Positions 43,438 through 52,314 of a stretch of 64,000 nt of DNA are shown piece by piece. Source of the stretch: Planctomycetota bacterium (GTDB taxonomy: Bacteria > Planctomycetota > UBA1135 > UBA2386). Positions within the stretch are counted from its first letter, which is position 1. Every line of letters begins with the position of its first letter. The stretch is from the NCBI GenBank assembly GCA_028281765.1, contig JANQJF010000058.1, forward strand, positions 1 to 64,000, given 5' to 3'. The notes beneath the pieces are model-generated. The model made no database searches. It worked only from the letters and a program-made list of their open reading frames with translations, and was not told where the DNA came from. Position numbers and translations under genes: made by a program.

Positions 43438-44640
43438 TCACTCCCTCGAGTGAATCGGCCGAATCGCCCCGGACATCCGATACTGCCCGATCTCCAGCCG
43501 CAGCGACGTCAACGCGTCGTCGTCGAACGTGATCGTCGCATAGTCCCCGGTCCCACCGGACGCGAACGTCCCCGTCACGACCACTGCGCCCGTGATCGAG
43601 CACGGCGACAGCATCGTCAGGTTGCCATCCACGTACAGGAACCCGGTGAAGTTCGAGGCGCTACCCGCGAAGATCGCGACGTCACCCTTGATCACCACGA
43701 GGCCCGTGCCCTTGAGCGCTCGCGTCGCGTCGAAGATCACGCCGGGCGACTCGACGACCGTGATCGTGTTCGTCGGGACCGGGTTCGGAAACGCGGTTTG
43801 GTCGGTGATGTAGGCGTCGGCGATGCTGCGCAGCTCTTCGTAGGTGATCCCGAACACCGACTTGTAGCTGGCGTCGTACGTCCCCTCGGACTGCGCGGGC
43901 GAACCCGTCACGCGACCCTCCCACCATTCGCCGACGTTCGCCGGGCCGCTGTACTTCGAGTAGAAGATCCCGGCGCCGGTCGCCCCACCATCGATGCGGC
44001 CGTACGAGTTGACCGTCGCGTTCGTGCCCGTCTGGATCGACAGCGCGGCCTGCGCCGGCGGCGAGATCTTCAGACGCAGGAGCTCCGACTCGAGAATGCG
44101 CGACGCGAGCACGCGGTTCGGCGCGGTGTCGAACGGGATCGAGTCGTCGTTGAGCTGGTAGAGATAGCCGACGCCACGGATGCGCCACGACGCGCCCGCA
44201 GTGCCGAGACCGAGCTGCGTCGACACGTCAGTCGACTGCATCTGCGCCCGCCACGCGGCGCGGTCCGGGTCGGGATCAGCGGCCCATTCCTTCCAGACCT
44301 CGTAGCGCCCCCACGTCGAGCCCGAGATCCGGAACTCGCGCACGATGCCGATGTCCGGATCGATCGTGTCGGTCACCGGCGGGTTCGCGGTCAGATCGAC
44401 GACCGGCTCGAACGTCGTCACCGGTTGCGCGGGCTGACGACGGAACCACGACAGCGCCTCGGTCAGACCGGACCGCGCGAACTGCGTCGCCTGGCTGTAC
44501 AGCTGGAACTGCGTCGACGTCGTCTGGCGATGAGAACGCATCTGGATCGAGCCCGAGATCACCAGGCCGACCACGACGATCCCGAAGAACAGCGCGAGAA
44601 TGAGGGCAGAACCCGATTCCGAAGTCTTGCGATGAACCAT
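43438..44640 (-). CDS. PilX-like type IV pilus assembly-related protein
   Basis: 400 aa. The N-terminus (KTSESGSALILALFFGIVVVGLVISGSIQ) is the GxA-rich hydrophobic helix typical of PilX-like minor pilins and of planctomycete proteins with that N-terminal domain; the usual prepilin peptidase Gly/Phe-Thr site is not clear. The middle has a helix-rich segment (QATQFARSGLTEALSWFRRQ) typical of PilX, and the C-terminal ~150 residues look beta-helical (VFIKGDVAIFAGSASNFTGFLYVDGNLTML in parts, e.g. DVAIFAGSASNFTGFLYVDG), as in polymer-forming domains. The ATG at 44640 has AGGAGAGG upstream. No other pilus gene is next to it. Confidence 0.7.
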   Translation of the reverse strand: MVHRKTSESGSALILALFFGIVVVGLVISGSIQMRSHRQTTSTQFQLYSQATQFARSGLTEALSWFRRQPAQPVTTFEPVVDLTANPPVTDTIDPDIGIVREFRISGSTWGRYEVWKEWAADPDPDRAAWRAQMQSTDVSTQLGLGTAGASWRIRGVGYLYQLNDDSIPFDTAPNRVLASRILESELLRLKISPPAQAALSIQTGTNATVNSYGRIDGGATGAGIFYSKYSGPANVGEWWEGRVTGSPAQSEGTYDASYKSVFGITYEELRSIADAYITDQTAFPNPVPTNTITVVESPGVIFDATRALKGTGLVVIKGDVAIFAGSASNFTGFLYVDGNLTMLSPCSITGAVVVTGTFASGGTGDYATITFDDDALTSLRLEIGQYRMSGAIRPIHSRE

Positions 44641-44743
44641 GACCACACCTCTCCTCTCGCGCACCACGCGCCTTGGATGCCGTGTGTCACGTCGACCAGT
44701 TGTGCGGTCCCGCTGGAACCGACGGCGGTCAATTCGTCGCGAG

Positions 44744-44758
44744 GCGGGATCTTCCCGC
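44744..44758 (-). terminator. Small hairpin after coaD
   Basis: GCGGGA (44744-44749) pairs with TCCCGC (44753-44758) around three bases, ten bases beyond the coaD stop on the minus strand. No T-run; weak candidate only. Confidence 0.3.
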
Positions 44759-44767
44759 TGCCAAGGG

Positions 44768-45241
44768 TCAGTTCTGCAACTTCTCGCGGAGGCGCCGCTC
44801 GACGAGCTCCGGCACGAAACTCCCGACGTCACCGCCGTTTCGGACGATGTCCTTGATCAAGGACGACGACACGAACGAGTGGTCCGCGCTCGGCATCACG
44901 AACACCGTCTCGACGTCCGGCCGCATGTGGCGGTTGGTCAGCGCCATTTGGTACTCGAACTCGAAGTCGGCGATCGTGCGGAGCCCGCGCAGGATCACGC
45001 CGTAGTCGTGCTGGGTGCAGTAGTCGACGACGAGCCCTTGGAACGAGGTGACCTCCACGCCGGCCGGAAGCACCTCCCGCAACAACTCCATGCGCTCGCC
45101 GACGGAGAACACCGGCGACTTCTGGCTGTTCTCCGCGACGGCAACGCTCACGGAGTCGAACAACGCGATGCCGCGCTCGACGAGGTCGAGGTGACCGAGG
45201 GTGACGGGGTCGAAGCTGCCGGGGTAGAGCGCGCGGACCAT
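44768..45241 (-). CDS. coaD: Phosphopantetheine adenylyltransferase
   Basis: 157 aa, the normal length. YPGSFDPVTLGHLDLVERG carries the T/HxGH nucleotidyl-transfer motif, LRGLRTIADFEFEYQMALTNR the pantetheine-binding region, and SSSLIKDIVRNGGDVGSFVP the ISSTxxR-like motif. It makes dephospho-CoA from ATP and 4'-phosphopantetheine, the penultimate step of coenzyme A synthesis. The C-terminal region ends in LREKLQN. It stands alone on the minus strand between a lipoprotein gene and the PilX-like gene. Confidence 0.96.
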   Translation of the reverse strand: MVRALYPGSFDPVTLGHLDLVERGIALFDSVSVAVAENSQKSPVFSVGERMELLREVLPAGVEVTSFQGLVVDYCTQHDYGVILRGLRTIADFEFEYQMALTNRHMRPDVETVFVMPSADHSFVSSSLIKDIVRNGGDVGSFVPELVERRLREKLQN

Positions 45242-45278
45242 GCGGAGAGCTTAGCGCGAGGCGGGGCGGCACGACCCT

Positions 45279-45845
45279 CTAATCGTCACTCGTCTGCAGC
45301 ACGAACTCGATGTAGTCGTCGGACAAGCCGAGCGCAGAACCCGGCGGCTTGCCGGTTTGAATCCACCGCTTCAGGTGCGCAGCATCGAGACGGTTTCGGA
45401 TCGGCACGACTTGACTCACGTTTCCCGACTCCAGGACCAACACGTGCCCGACGGGCTTCCGGAACTCGAACCAAAGCAATCCGCGACCCGGGAGGTGCAC
45501 GCTCTCGAACGCGCCGAGGCTGACCCGCGGCGGCAGTCCGCGTTCACTTCGATAGGAACCGCAGGCCAACTGGGTGACCAGGGTGTAGGGCAGGAGAACG
45601 ACGTCCGCGACGAGGCTGAGCGGGAGGTCGACGGCGTGCCAGCCAGGCTGCCGACCACGCGCGATGAACACAGAGTCGATCCAGACGCCGGCGAAGACCC
45701 GTGGCACTGTCTCGCCATACTCGAGGTAGTGCGGAAACAACGGACCCGGCACCCGCTTGAGACCGACGCCATCCCCGGTGACCGCGTGGATCGTGCCGCA
45801 CGCGCTGGTGCAGAAGAAGAGCAGGATCGCGAGGGCTCGGCACAT
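45279..45845 (-). CDS. YceK/YidQ-type lipoprotein
   Basis: 188 aa. Signal peptide with lipobox TSAC (Cys16) followed by GTIHAVTGDG, and LPLSLVADVVLLPYTLVTQLACG at ~80-100; this Cys-Gly-Thr start and the LPLSxxADxLLLPY core are the marks of the YceK/YidQ (DUF1375) lipoproteins of unknown role. The C-terminal ~90 residues extend beyond the usual short family members. The ATG at 45845 is the first codon before the signal peptide. It is divergent from comEC across 76 bases. Confidence 0.75.
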   Translation of the reverse strand: MCRALAILLFFCTSACGTIHAVTGDGVGLKRVPGPLFPHYLEYGETVPRVFAGVWIDSVFIARGRQPGWHAVDLPLSLVADVVLLPYTLVTQLACGSYRSERGLPPRVSLGAFESVHLPGRGLLWFEFRKPVGHVLVLESGNVSQVVPIRNRLDAAHLKRWIQTGKPPGSALGLSDDYIEFVLQTSDD

Positions 45846-45921
45846 GGGTCTCGCGTGGCAGCGTAGCGCGATCCAAGAGGAACCCACCGCGTAACCGCTC
45901 GCGATTCCCCGCCACGAGTGT

Positions 45922-48252
45922 GTGGTGACCTTCTCCCCCACAGCCTGGCCCGAATGGCTCGAACCTCGCGGCCTCGTCCTCGCGACGCTCGCCGCTGCCT
46001 CCGGCGCGCTCGCCGCGCGTGAGTGCGGGATGGTCGGCGTCGCGATCTCGCTCTGCCTCGTCGTGACGCTCGGCTGCCTCGTGCGTCCCGGCCCCTGGTT
46101 GTGCGCGGTGCCGGCGGCGCTGGGCGCGCTGCAGCTTCCGGCCACGGACGTAACGTGGCCGCGAGCGGGGCCGATCGCGCTCGACGCGACCGTCACGCGC
46201 GTCGTTCGGCGAGACGTGCGCGAGCAAGCGACCGTCGTGCAGCTGCGGCAGCGCGAACGGGACGTCCTCGGAATCGTCCGCGGCAGCGCGCGCGTGCTGC
46301 CGGGCGACCGACTCACCGGCGTCGGGCGCTTCGTGCCCGCGGAGGCTCGAGAGCGACCCAGACGCCCGCGCATCGCTACCGACATCGACGCCGTCGTCTG
46401 CCGCCCCGAACGAATCAGCGTTCCTCGCTGGACGGCGCACGCGCGCAACGTTCTGGAAGATGCGATGGCCGCACACACCGGAGGACGGGTCGGTGCGCTG
46501 CTGTCCCACCTCGTGCTCGGACGCGGCCCCGCGCTCGACGACGACCTGGTCGCGGCCCATCGCGCGACCGGGCTCGCGCACCTGCTCGCGGTCAGCGGGG
46601 CCCACGCAAGCCTCCTCGCCTGGATGCTCGGCATCGCATTCGCGCTGACGGGACGACGCGACCCGTTCGGTGCGCGCGGCTATCGCTGGTTCTGCGGGGC
46701 TTTCCTGATGCTATACGGCGCCGTCACGGGATTCGACCCGCCGATGTTCCGGGCGCTCGTCGCGTTCGCGCTCGTGCTCGCGACGACCGCCGCCGGACGG
46801 ACGCCCTCGGTGACGGCCGCGCTCGCGCTTCCGGCGCTGCTGACTGCGCTGCTCGTTCCGGACGATCTCGGCTCTGTGAGCTTCGCGCTCAGCTACGCCG
46901 CGGTCATCGGGCTCGGGCTCGCGGGCGCCTTCCGCCCGGACGGGTTCTTCGCGAGCGGCCGTTGGACCGCGCCGTTCCGCGCGTCGTTCTGGGCGGCCCT
47001 CCTGACGGCCCCGCTGACTCTGCACTACTTTGGGCAGCTCGCGCCGTGGACGATCGTCGCGACGCCACTGCTCAGTCCGTTGGTCGCGTGCATGCTCGGC
47101 TTCGGCATCCTCGCGGTGCTGCTCGATGCGGTCGCCACTCCGATCGCGCACGCGACCGCGACGATCGCGACCTGGTGCGGCGAAGTCTACGTCCGCGGTG
47201 TCGAGCTGTGCGCCGCGCTGCCGGGATCTCCGATCTTCGCCAGCTCCAACCCTCCCGCCGGAGGGTTCGTCGGCGTCGGTCTTCTCGCGGCGCTGTGGAT
47301 CCTTCTCCGACCGCGGCGCAGCTCGGTAGCCGGAGCATGCCTGCTGTTCTGTCTGCCTCACTTCGTGCCGTGGCCCGTCGCCCCCGACACTCTGCGCTTG
47401 CTCGCCGTCGGACATGGACTCGCGGCCGTCGCCACGACCGAAAACGCCGAGACGATCGTGATCGACTGCGGCTCGATCGGCGACGCGCGCCGCGCGGCGG
47501 TCGCCGTGGAACGCGCGCTCGAAGAGCGTCGGGTCATCGACGTTCTCATCGTCAGCCACGACGACTTCGATCACGCCGGTGGCGTGCCTGAATTGTGCCG
47601 ACGCGTTCGCGTCCGACGAGCGATCCTGCCCGAGCACGCGCGAGGGACCCCGGTCGACGCCGCTCTCACGTTCCACGGAACGCCGATCCACTGGCTGCAG
47701 CCGGGCCGCTCGACGAATCCGTCGGGCGGCGTCTTCGTCTCCGCGCCCGCCATCGAGACGGACGACGACAACGAGCGAAGCCTGTGGGTCGAGCTCGGCG
47801 TCGACGGTACGACGTGTGTGTTTCCCGGCGATGCCGACGAGGAGGGCATCCGGTGGTGGCTGAGCGCTCGCCCGCGGGGCGCGGACGTTCTCGTGCTTCC
47901 CCACCACGGTCGCGGCGACGAACGGAGCGTGCGCCGACTCCTGGACCGAGTGAGGCCCCGCATGTGCTGGATCAGCAACCGCGACGGCGAGTCGTCCACC
48001 GCGCTCGGCACCCTGGCGGCGCGAGTGATGAGCGTCCCCGTGCTCCACACCGGCTCTCGCGGTACCATCACCCTGCGAATCGGGCGCGTCGACACCGAGC
48101 GAGGCGAGCCGCTACACTCACTCCATGCACTCGAGATGGGCGATGACTCTGCTCGTCGTGGCCATCGCGGCGTTGATATGGCTCGCGATGGGGAACGGGG
48201 AAACATCGACTCCCGCGGACACGGGGGGCAACACGCCCGCGATCGACGGTGA
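45922..48252 (+). CDS. comEC: ComEC/Rec2-type DNA uptake channel
   Basis: 776 aa. N-terminal membrane helices and an OB-like DUF4131 region, the competence domain core HLLAVSGAHASLLAWMLG (near residue 222) with GFDPPMFRALVAFAL, further membrane helices to ~470, and a C-terminal metallo-beta-lactamase-like domain with SHDDFDHAGG (~545) and LPHHGRGD. ComEC carries single-stranded DNA across the inner membrane in natural transformation. The start is GTG at 45922 (a second GTG follows directly). The last ~43 codons overlap the next gene by 128 bases and are low-complexity, so the functional end is probably the TITLRIG strand. Confidence 0.92.
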   Translation: MVTFSPTAWPEWLEPRGLVLATLAAASGALAARECGMVGVAISLCLVVTLGCLVRPGPWLCAVPAALGALQLPATDVTWPRAGPIALDATVTRVVRRDVREQATVVQLRQRERDVLGIVRGSARVLPGDRLTGVGRFVPAEARERPRRPRIATDIDAVVCRPERISVPRWTAHARNVLEDAMAAHTGGRVGALLSHLVLGRGPALDDDLVAAHRATGLAHLLAVSGAHASLLAWMLGIAFALTGRRDPFGARGYRWFCGAFLMLYGAVTGFDPPMFRALVAFALVLATTAAGRTPSVTAALALPALLTALLVPDDLGSVSFALSYAAVIGLGLAGAFRPDGFFASGRWTAPFRASFWAALLTAPLTLHYFGQLAPWTIVATPLLSPLVACMLGFGILAVLLDAVATPIAHATATIATWCGEVYVRGVELCAALPGSPIFASSNPPAGGFVGVGLLAALWILLRPRRSSVAGACLLFCLPHFVPWPVAPDTLRLLAVGHGLAAVATTENAETIVIDCGSIGDARRAAVAVERALEERRVIDVLIVSHDDFDHAGGVPELCRRVRVRRAILPEHARGTPVDAALTFHGTPIHWLQPGRSTNPSGGVFVSAPAIETDDDNERSLWVELGVDGTTCVFPGDADEEGIRWWLSARPRGADVLVLPHHGRGDERSVRRLLDRVRPRMCWISNRDGESSTALGTLAARVMSVPVLHTGSRGTITLRIGRVDTERGEPLHSLHALEMGDDSARRGHRGVDMARDGERGNIDSRGHGGQHARDRR

Positions 48253-50443
48253 CGGCCGTGCAGCCGAGCACGCGTCGACTTCGAAGCCCGAAGCAGATGC
48301 TGCATCTCTCGCGGAGCGCGACACCGTTCGAGGCGATGCCGCCACCACAGGCAGCCTTCACGTGCACGTCACGTGGGAGGCCGACGGGGAAAAGGCCATC
48401 GACGTGCCAGTGTTCGTGCGGACTGTGCGCCGCGGCACGCCGCGCGCGCCGCTGCTCTCTCAGCGCACGAACGAAGATGGCATTGCGATCTTCGATTCCC
48501 TCGCGCCCGGAGAGCACCGCGTGACGGCGAACCGTGGCACGCCGAACGGCACGCACCGAATCGAGGTGCTCGCGGGCCAAACCGTCGACCTCGGCATCAC
48601 GCTGCCGGTCGGAGTCCTCGTTCGAGGGATCGTCGTGGATCTGGCCGACCACCCAGTCGCCGGGGCGGGAATCGTCGTCTCCGGCTGGGGACGGACCGAA
48701 CTCCAACCGCTGACGACCACCGACGAACACGGACGATTCGAACTGCCCGGCATCGGACCAGGCGCCGCCATCGGCGCGCGGGCGCGGCACCACGCGCCGT
48801 CCCTGCTCCACGAGCTGACGCAGCGGGACGGCTCGAAGATCGAGCTACGAATCGTGCTTCCGGGACTCGGCGGCAGTCTGGTGTGCACGGTGCTGGGCTC
48901 CGATGGCGAACCCGTGTCCGGCGCGACGGTGCGCGCCGGAGAAGACGGCCGACAGCATCAGCCGCAGAAACTCGACGACGGTTCGTGGGGTCTCGTGATC
49001 CCGCAAGAACGGCTCACGGACGATCGCGGAGAAGTGCGATTCGAAGGCGTCGCCGCCGGCCGACTCCCACTCGCGGCGAGCGCGAGCGACCACTCCGCAT
49101 GGCGCGACACGATCGACGTGATCGCGAACCGAGAGAACACCCACGAGATCCGCCTGGAACCCGCGGCCCGGTTGGAAGGCACCGTGCGCGACGAGAGCGG
49201 CGCCCCGTTCGTGGACTTCTGGCTGATGGTCGGGGGGCCGGGACGGCTCGGCACCCGGAGTACGCGCACGGACTCCGAGGGATCGTTCCGCTTCGAGAAC
49301 GTTCCGATCGGCGAATTCCGCATCGAGGTCCAGGGCAACGGACTGCGCAAGACCGCGAAGCTCGTCGGGATCGCGGGGCAGACGATCCGCTGGGACGTCA
49401 AGCTGCCGAACACGGTAGAGATGCAAGGGCAACTGGTCGGCCCCGACGATCGACCGGTGCCGAACACGATGATCGAGGGATACGTCGGGACCGGCTGGCT
49501 CCACACCGCGACCGACGACGACGGCCGCTTCAAACTCGAGAACGTCATCCCCGGCGAGCGCCTCCGCCTGACGGCCCGCCCACTCGCGCAGTTCTTCCCA
49601 GTCGACGTGTTCGATGGCGTTCCACCGACGAAGGGCGGCACATGGATCCTCCGCATCGCGCAGGCGCAGATGCCCTCGATCCGGATCCGTGGACGACTGG
49701 TGTCACCGCGCGGGGAGCCGGTCACCCAGGCGCGACTGTCGCCACAGCGACGCGGCCACGGCAACACGACGGAATACCAAACCGATGACGACGGCCGCTT
49801 CGACTACGGCCCATATCCGCCGGGCGAGTACCGCCTGATCGTCCGCGCCAAGGGCTGGGCCAACGTCCGCACGCCGTGGCAGAAGCTGGGCCCGCACGAA
49901 TCCGCGGACCTCGGGAACGTGCGACTCGAGCGCCCGGGAAAGCTCGTCGTGACCGTGACCGGTGGCGAGATTCCCGAGAAGCTGACGTTCTCGATCTACG
50001 ACGAGCGCGGCGCCTACGTCGAGCGCGTGAACGTCCGCAAGGGACGCGGCGTCGCCGGCGGCCTGCCGAGCGGCAGCTACCGCCTACAGGTCCGCGGCGC
50101 GGGAGTCGTCGCCCGCTGCATCCCGATCGCGATCCACACCGAGCGCGAGACACCGGTGCAAGTCGAGGCGGGGAACGGCACGCCTGTGAAGTTCTCTGTC
50201 ACGGTCGCCGAAGGCGCGAAGCGCCCGCGACGCGTAGGCCTCGACATCGACGACGCCCGTGGGCAGCCCGTCGTTCGCATGGGATCCGTCTACGTGCGCG
50301 ACAACGGCTCGCTCTCGACGACGCTGGAGCTCGCGCCCGGCCAGTATCGGATTCGGGGATCGGCGAAGGAGCTGACGTGCTCGACGTCGATCGAGATCGA
50401 GAACGCGGCGGGGGAACGTCCGGTCGAACTGCAGCTTCGCTGA
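48125..50443 (+). CDS. Membrane-anchored Cna-B/carboxypeptidase-regulatory-like repeat protein
   Basis: 772 aa. One N-terminal membrane anchor (MTLLVVAIAALIWLAMG, ~7-23), a Gly/Thr/Asp-rich linker, then about six beta-sandwich repeats with opening strands such as VRGIVVDLADHPVAGAGIVV, VCTVLGSDGEPVSGATV, LEGTVRDESGAPFVDF and IRGRLVSPRGEPVTQARL. The plan equals the membrane-plus-ectodomain part of the sigma fusions without the sigma part. The start at 48125 or the Met at 48143 cannot be separated; neither has a strong ribosome-binding site. It begins 128 bases inside comEC. Confidence 0.82.
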   Translation: MHSRWAMTLLVVAIAALIWLAMGNGETSTPADTGGNTPAIDGDGRAAEHASTSKPEADAASLAERDTVRGDAATTGSLHVHVTWEADGEKAIDVPVFVRTVRRGTPRAPLLSQRTNEDGIAIFDSLAPGEHRVTANRGTPNGTHRIEVLAGQTVDLGITLPVGVLVRGIVVDLADHPVAGAGIVVSGWGRTELQPLTTTDEHGRFELPGIGPGAAIGARARHHAPSLLHELTQRDGSKIELRIVLPGLGGSLVCTVLGSDGEPVSGATVRAGEDGRQHQPQKLDDGSWGLVIPQERLTDDRGEVRFEGVAAGRLPLAASASDHSAWRDTIDVIANRENTHEIRLEPAARLEGTVRDESGAPFVDFWLMVGGPGRLGTRSTRTDSEGSFRFENVPIGEFRIEVQGNGLRKTAKLVGIAGQTIRWDVKLPNTVEMQGQLVGPDDRPVPNTMIEGYVGTGWLHTATDDDGRFKLENVIPGERLRLTARPLAQFFPVDVFDGVPPTKGGTWILRIAQAQMPSIRIRGRLVSPRGEPVTQARLSPQRRGHGNTTEYQTDDDGRFDYGPYPPGEYRLIVRAKGWANVRTPWQKLGPHESADLGNVRLERPGKLVVTVTGGEIPEKLTFSIYDERGAYVERVNVRKGRGVAGGLPSGSYRLQVRGAGVVARCIPIAIHTERETPVQVEAGNGTPVKFSVTVAEGAKRPRRVGLDIDDARGQPVVRMGSVYVRDNGSLSTTLELAPGQYRIRGSAKELTCSTSIEIENAAGERPVELQLR

Positions 50444-50507
50444 GAGGGTTCGGGCCGGCGGTGGTCGGCTTCGGAAACTCGACGATCAACGGCACCCACC
50501 GCCGCCC

Positions 50508-52232
50508 CTACCCATCCAACTCACGCAACGACAACAACGCCATCGCCGTCCCATAGCTCCGCCCCAGCTCGTGTGAATCCATGAAGCGCCCGTCGATCTC
50601 CGGCAGCGACAGGATCAGGTCGCGCTGGCGCTTCACGTAGTGCGCGCGCAGCTTTTTGTCCGTGACGCGCATGATCGCTTCGCTGCGCGCGCGCATGTCG
50701 TACCAGAAGAAGAACCCACCGTGCCCGAGTCGGTTCGCGTGGTCGTCGTACTTGCGTACGGACTCCAGGTGCTGGTGGTGCTCGAACGACGCGTCGAGTG
50801 CGGCTCGGAGCTTCTTCACTTCGGCCTGACCCCAGAGATCGAGCGCGAGTTCGCCGAGCGCCATGCGGCCGATCGACGCCGGAATGCCCGGCTCGCCGCG
50901 GCGGCGCATACTGTAGCTGTAGCCACCCGCCTTGCCGCGCGTCGACAGTAGCGCCTTGATGCCCGCGTCGCGCACGGCGACGGGCACCGTGACTCCACGC
51001 TCCTCCGCGTGACGCAACGTCACGAGCGCGGACGCGGTGACGAACGGGTTGGCGTATTCATGGTGCCACGCCCCCTTCTTCGTCTGCATCTCGCTCAGCG
51101 CGTCCACGACTCCGGCCAGCTCCTCGCGCACGCCGCGCACCTGCGCCGCTTCGGGGAAGCTGTCCAACAGCCGGCAGTAGAAGCGCCCGCGGTAGATGTG
51201 CGCCCAGACGAGCTCGTCGGAGTCGTCGATCGCGAGATTCTCGTCGTCGCTCGCGTAGTCGTAGAACGACCAGACCTCGGGGAGCAGGCTGTCGTCGTGC
51301 GCGATCGCGTGCTCGAGCACGGCCCATCCGGCGATCGCGGTGCACGCGACGTAGACGTTCGGCAGACTGTCCGTGCCACCGAAGTCGTAGCGGCTGTCCT
51401 CGATGCCGCCGTCGCCGGTGCGCATGCGGAGCAGGAACTCGACGCCGCGCTTCCAGAGCTCGTCCTCGGTGTACGCGCCGGCGAGCGCACGCGAACCGTC
51501 GGTCGATCCATCGATCGCGGCCTCCTTGAGCGGCCCGCGCACCTCGAAGCCGAACGCGTACGGTCCGTGCCCCTCGACTTCCGCTGCGGCCTTCCACCCG
51601 AGCGGATCTTCGGGATAGCGCTTCGCCACGTCCGCCCAGATCTCGAGCGCCCGATCGCGCTCGCCTCGGTCGAACGCGTGCGCGCCCTCGGCGAACCTCT
51701 TCTCGACCTTCGTCGCTACTGCGACCTTCGACCGCGCGTTCACGAGCTTGCGCAGCGGCAGCTCGAACCACTGACGCTCGAACGTCGTGATCTTGTCGAG
51801 CCGACCGAGCTCCGTGCCGTCGCGATCGAGCACGACCCAACCCGGCTCGATGAAGCTCATGCGCGCGAGCCCGAACTGCTTCTGCATCTCACGACTCGCC
51901 GGCGCTTTGATCGGGACGAACGACTCGTTCAGCAGCGCGATCGTCGACGGCCACGAGAACGGTCCGGCCATCATGTAGCGGTCGACCTCCGGCTTGCGGT
52001 CCATCGGCGAGCCCTGCAGCGTCGGCACGTACCAGAACACCGGCTTGCCGCTCTCCTCACTCTCCTTCTGCGCGGCCGCGAAGTCGTCTCGCCATTGCAC
52101 CGCGGTACCGGCACGCGACGCCTGCGCGGAGGGCTTCGAACGGATCTTCTTCCGCGAGTTCTGGGCCTCGGCGGAAACCGACAAACAACACACGGCGGTG
52201 GCGGCGACGCACCACGAGTTCGGTCTGCGCAT
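50508..52232 (-). CDS. Exported thioredoxin-fold protein with C-terminal alpha/alpha toroid
   Basis: 574 aa. Signal peptide 1-~24 (ATAVCCLSVSAEAQ). Residues ~45-170 look like a thioredoxin-like domain (GKPVFWYVPTLQG, SFVPIKAP, SFIEPGWVVLDRDGTELGRLD) but have no CxxC. From ~245 the chain is helical with repeated Gly-rich turns (GDGGIEDSRYDFGG, ACTAIAGWAVLEHA, TKKGAWHHEYANPFVTASALVTLRHA in parts, GYSYSMRRRGEP), the pattern of prenyltransferase/squalene-cyclase-like toroids found in many planctomycete secreted proteins. No catalytic motif is clear. It is divergent from the S46 peptidase across 82 bases. Confidence 0.75.
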   Translation of the reverse strand: MRRPNSWCVAATAVCCLSVSAEAQNSRKKIRSKPSAQASRAGTAVQWRDDFAAAQKESEESGKPVFWYVPTLQGSPMDRKPEVDRYMMAGPFSWPSTIALLNESFVPIKAPASREMQKQFGLARMSFIEPGWVVLDRDGTELGRLDKITTFERQWFELPLRKLVNARSKVAVATKVEKRFAEGAHAFDRGERDRALEIWADVAKRYPEDPLGWKAAAEVEGHGPYAFGFEVRGPLKEAAIDGSTDGSRALAGAYTEDELWKRGVEFLLRMRTGDGGIEDSRYDFGGTDSLPNVYVACTAIAGWAVLEHAIAHDDSLLPEVWSFYDYASDDENLAIDDSDELVWAHIYRGRFYCRLLDSFPEAAQVRGVREELAGVVDALSEMQTKKGAWHHEYANPFVTASALVTLRHAEERGVTVPVAVRDAGIKALLSTRGKAGGYSYSMRRRGEPGIPASIGRMALGELALDLWGQAEVKKLRAALDASFEHHQHLESVRKYDDHANRLGHGGFFFWYDMRARSEAIMRVTDKKLRAHYVKRQRDLILSLPEIDGRFMDSHELGRSYGTAMALLSLRELDG

Positions 52233-52314
52233 CGCTGGATCATAGTCGCGCCGCCGGGCGTCCGGTATCGTTCGCGTCCCACCAAGACCCCGTTCCGCGG
52301 ACCCCACTCACCCG

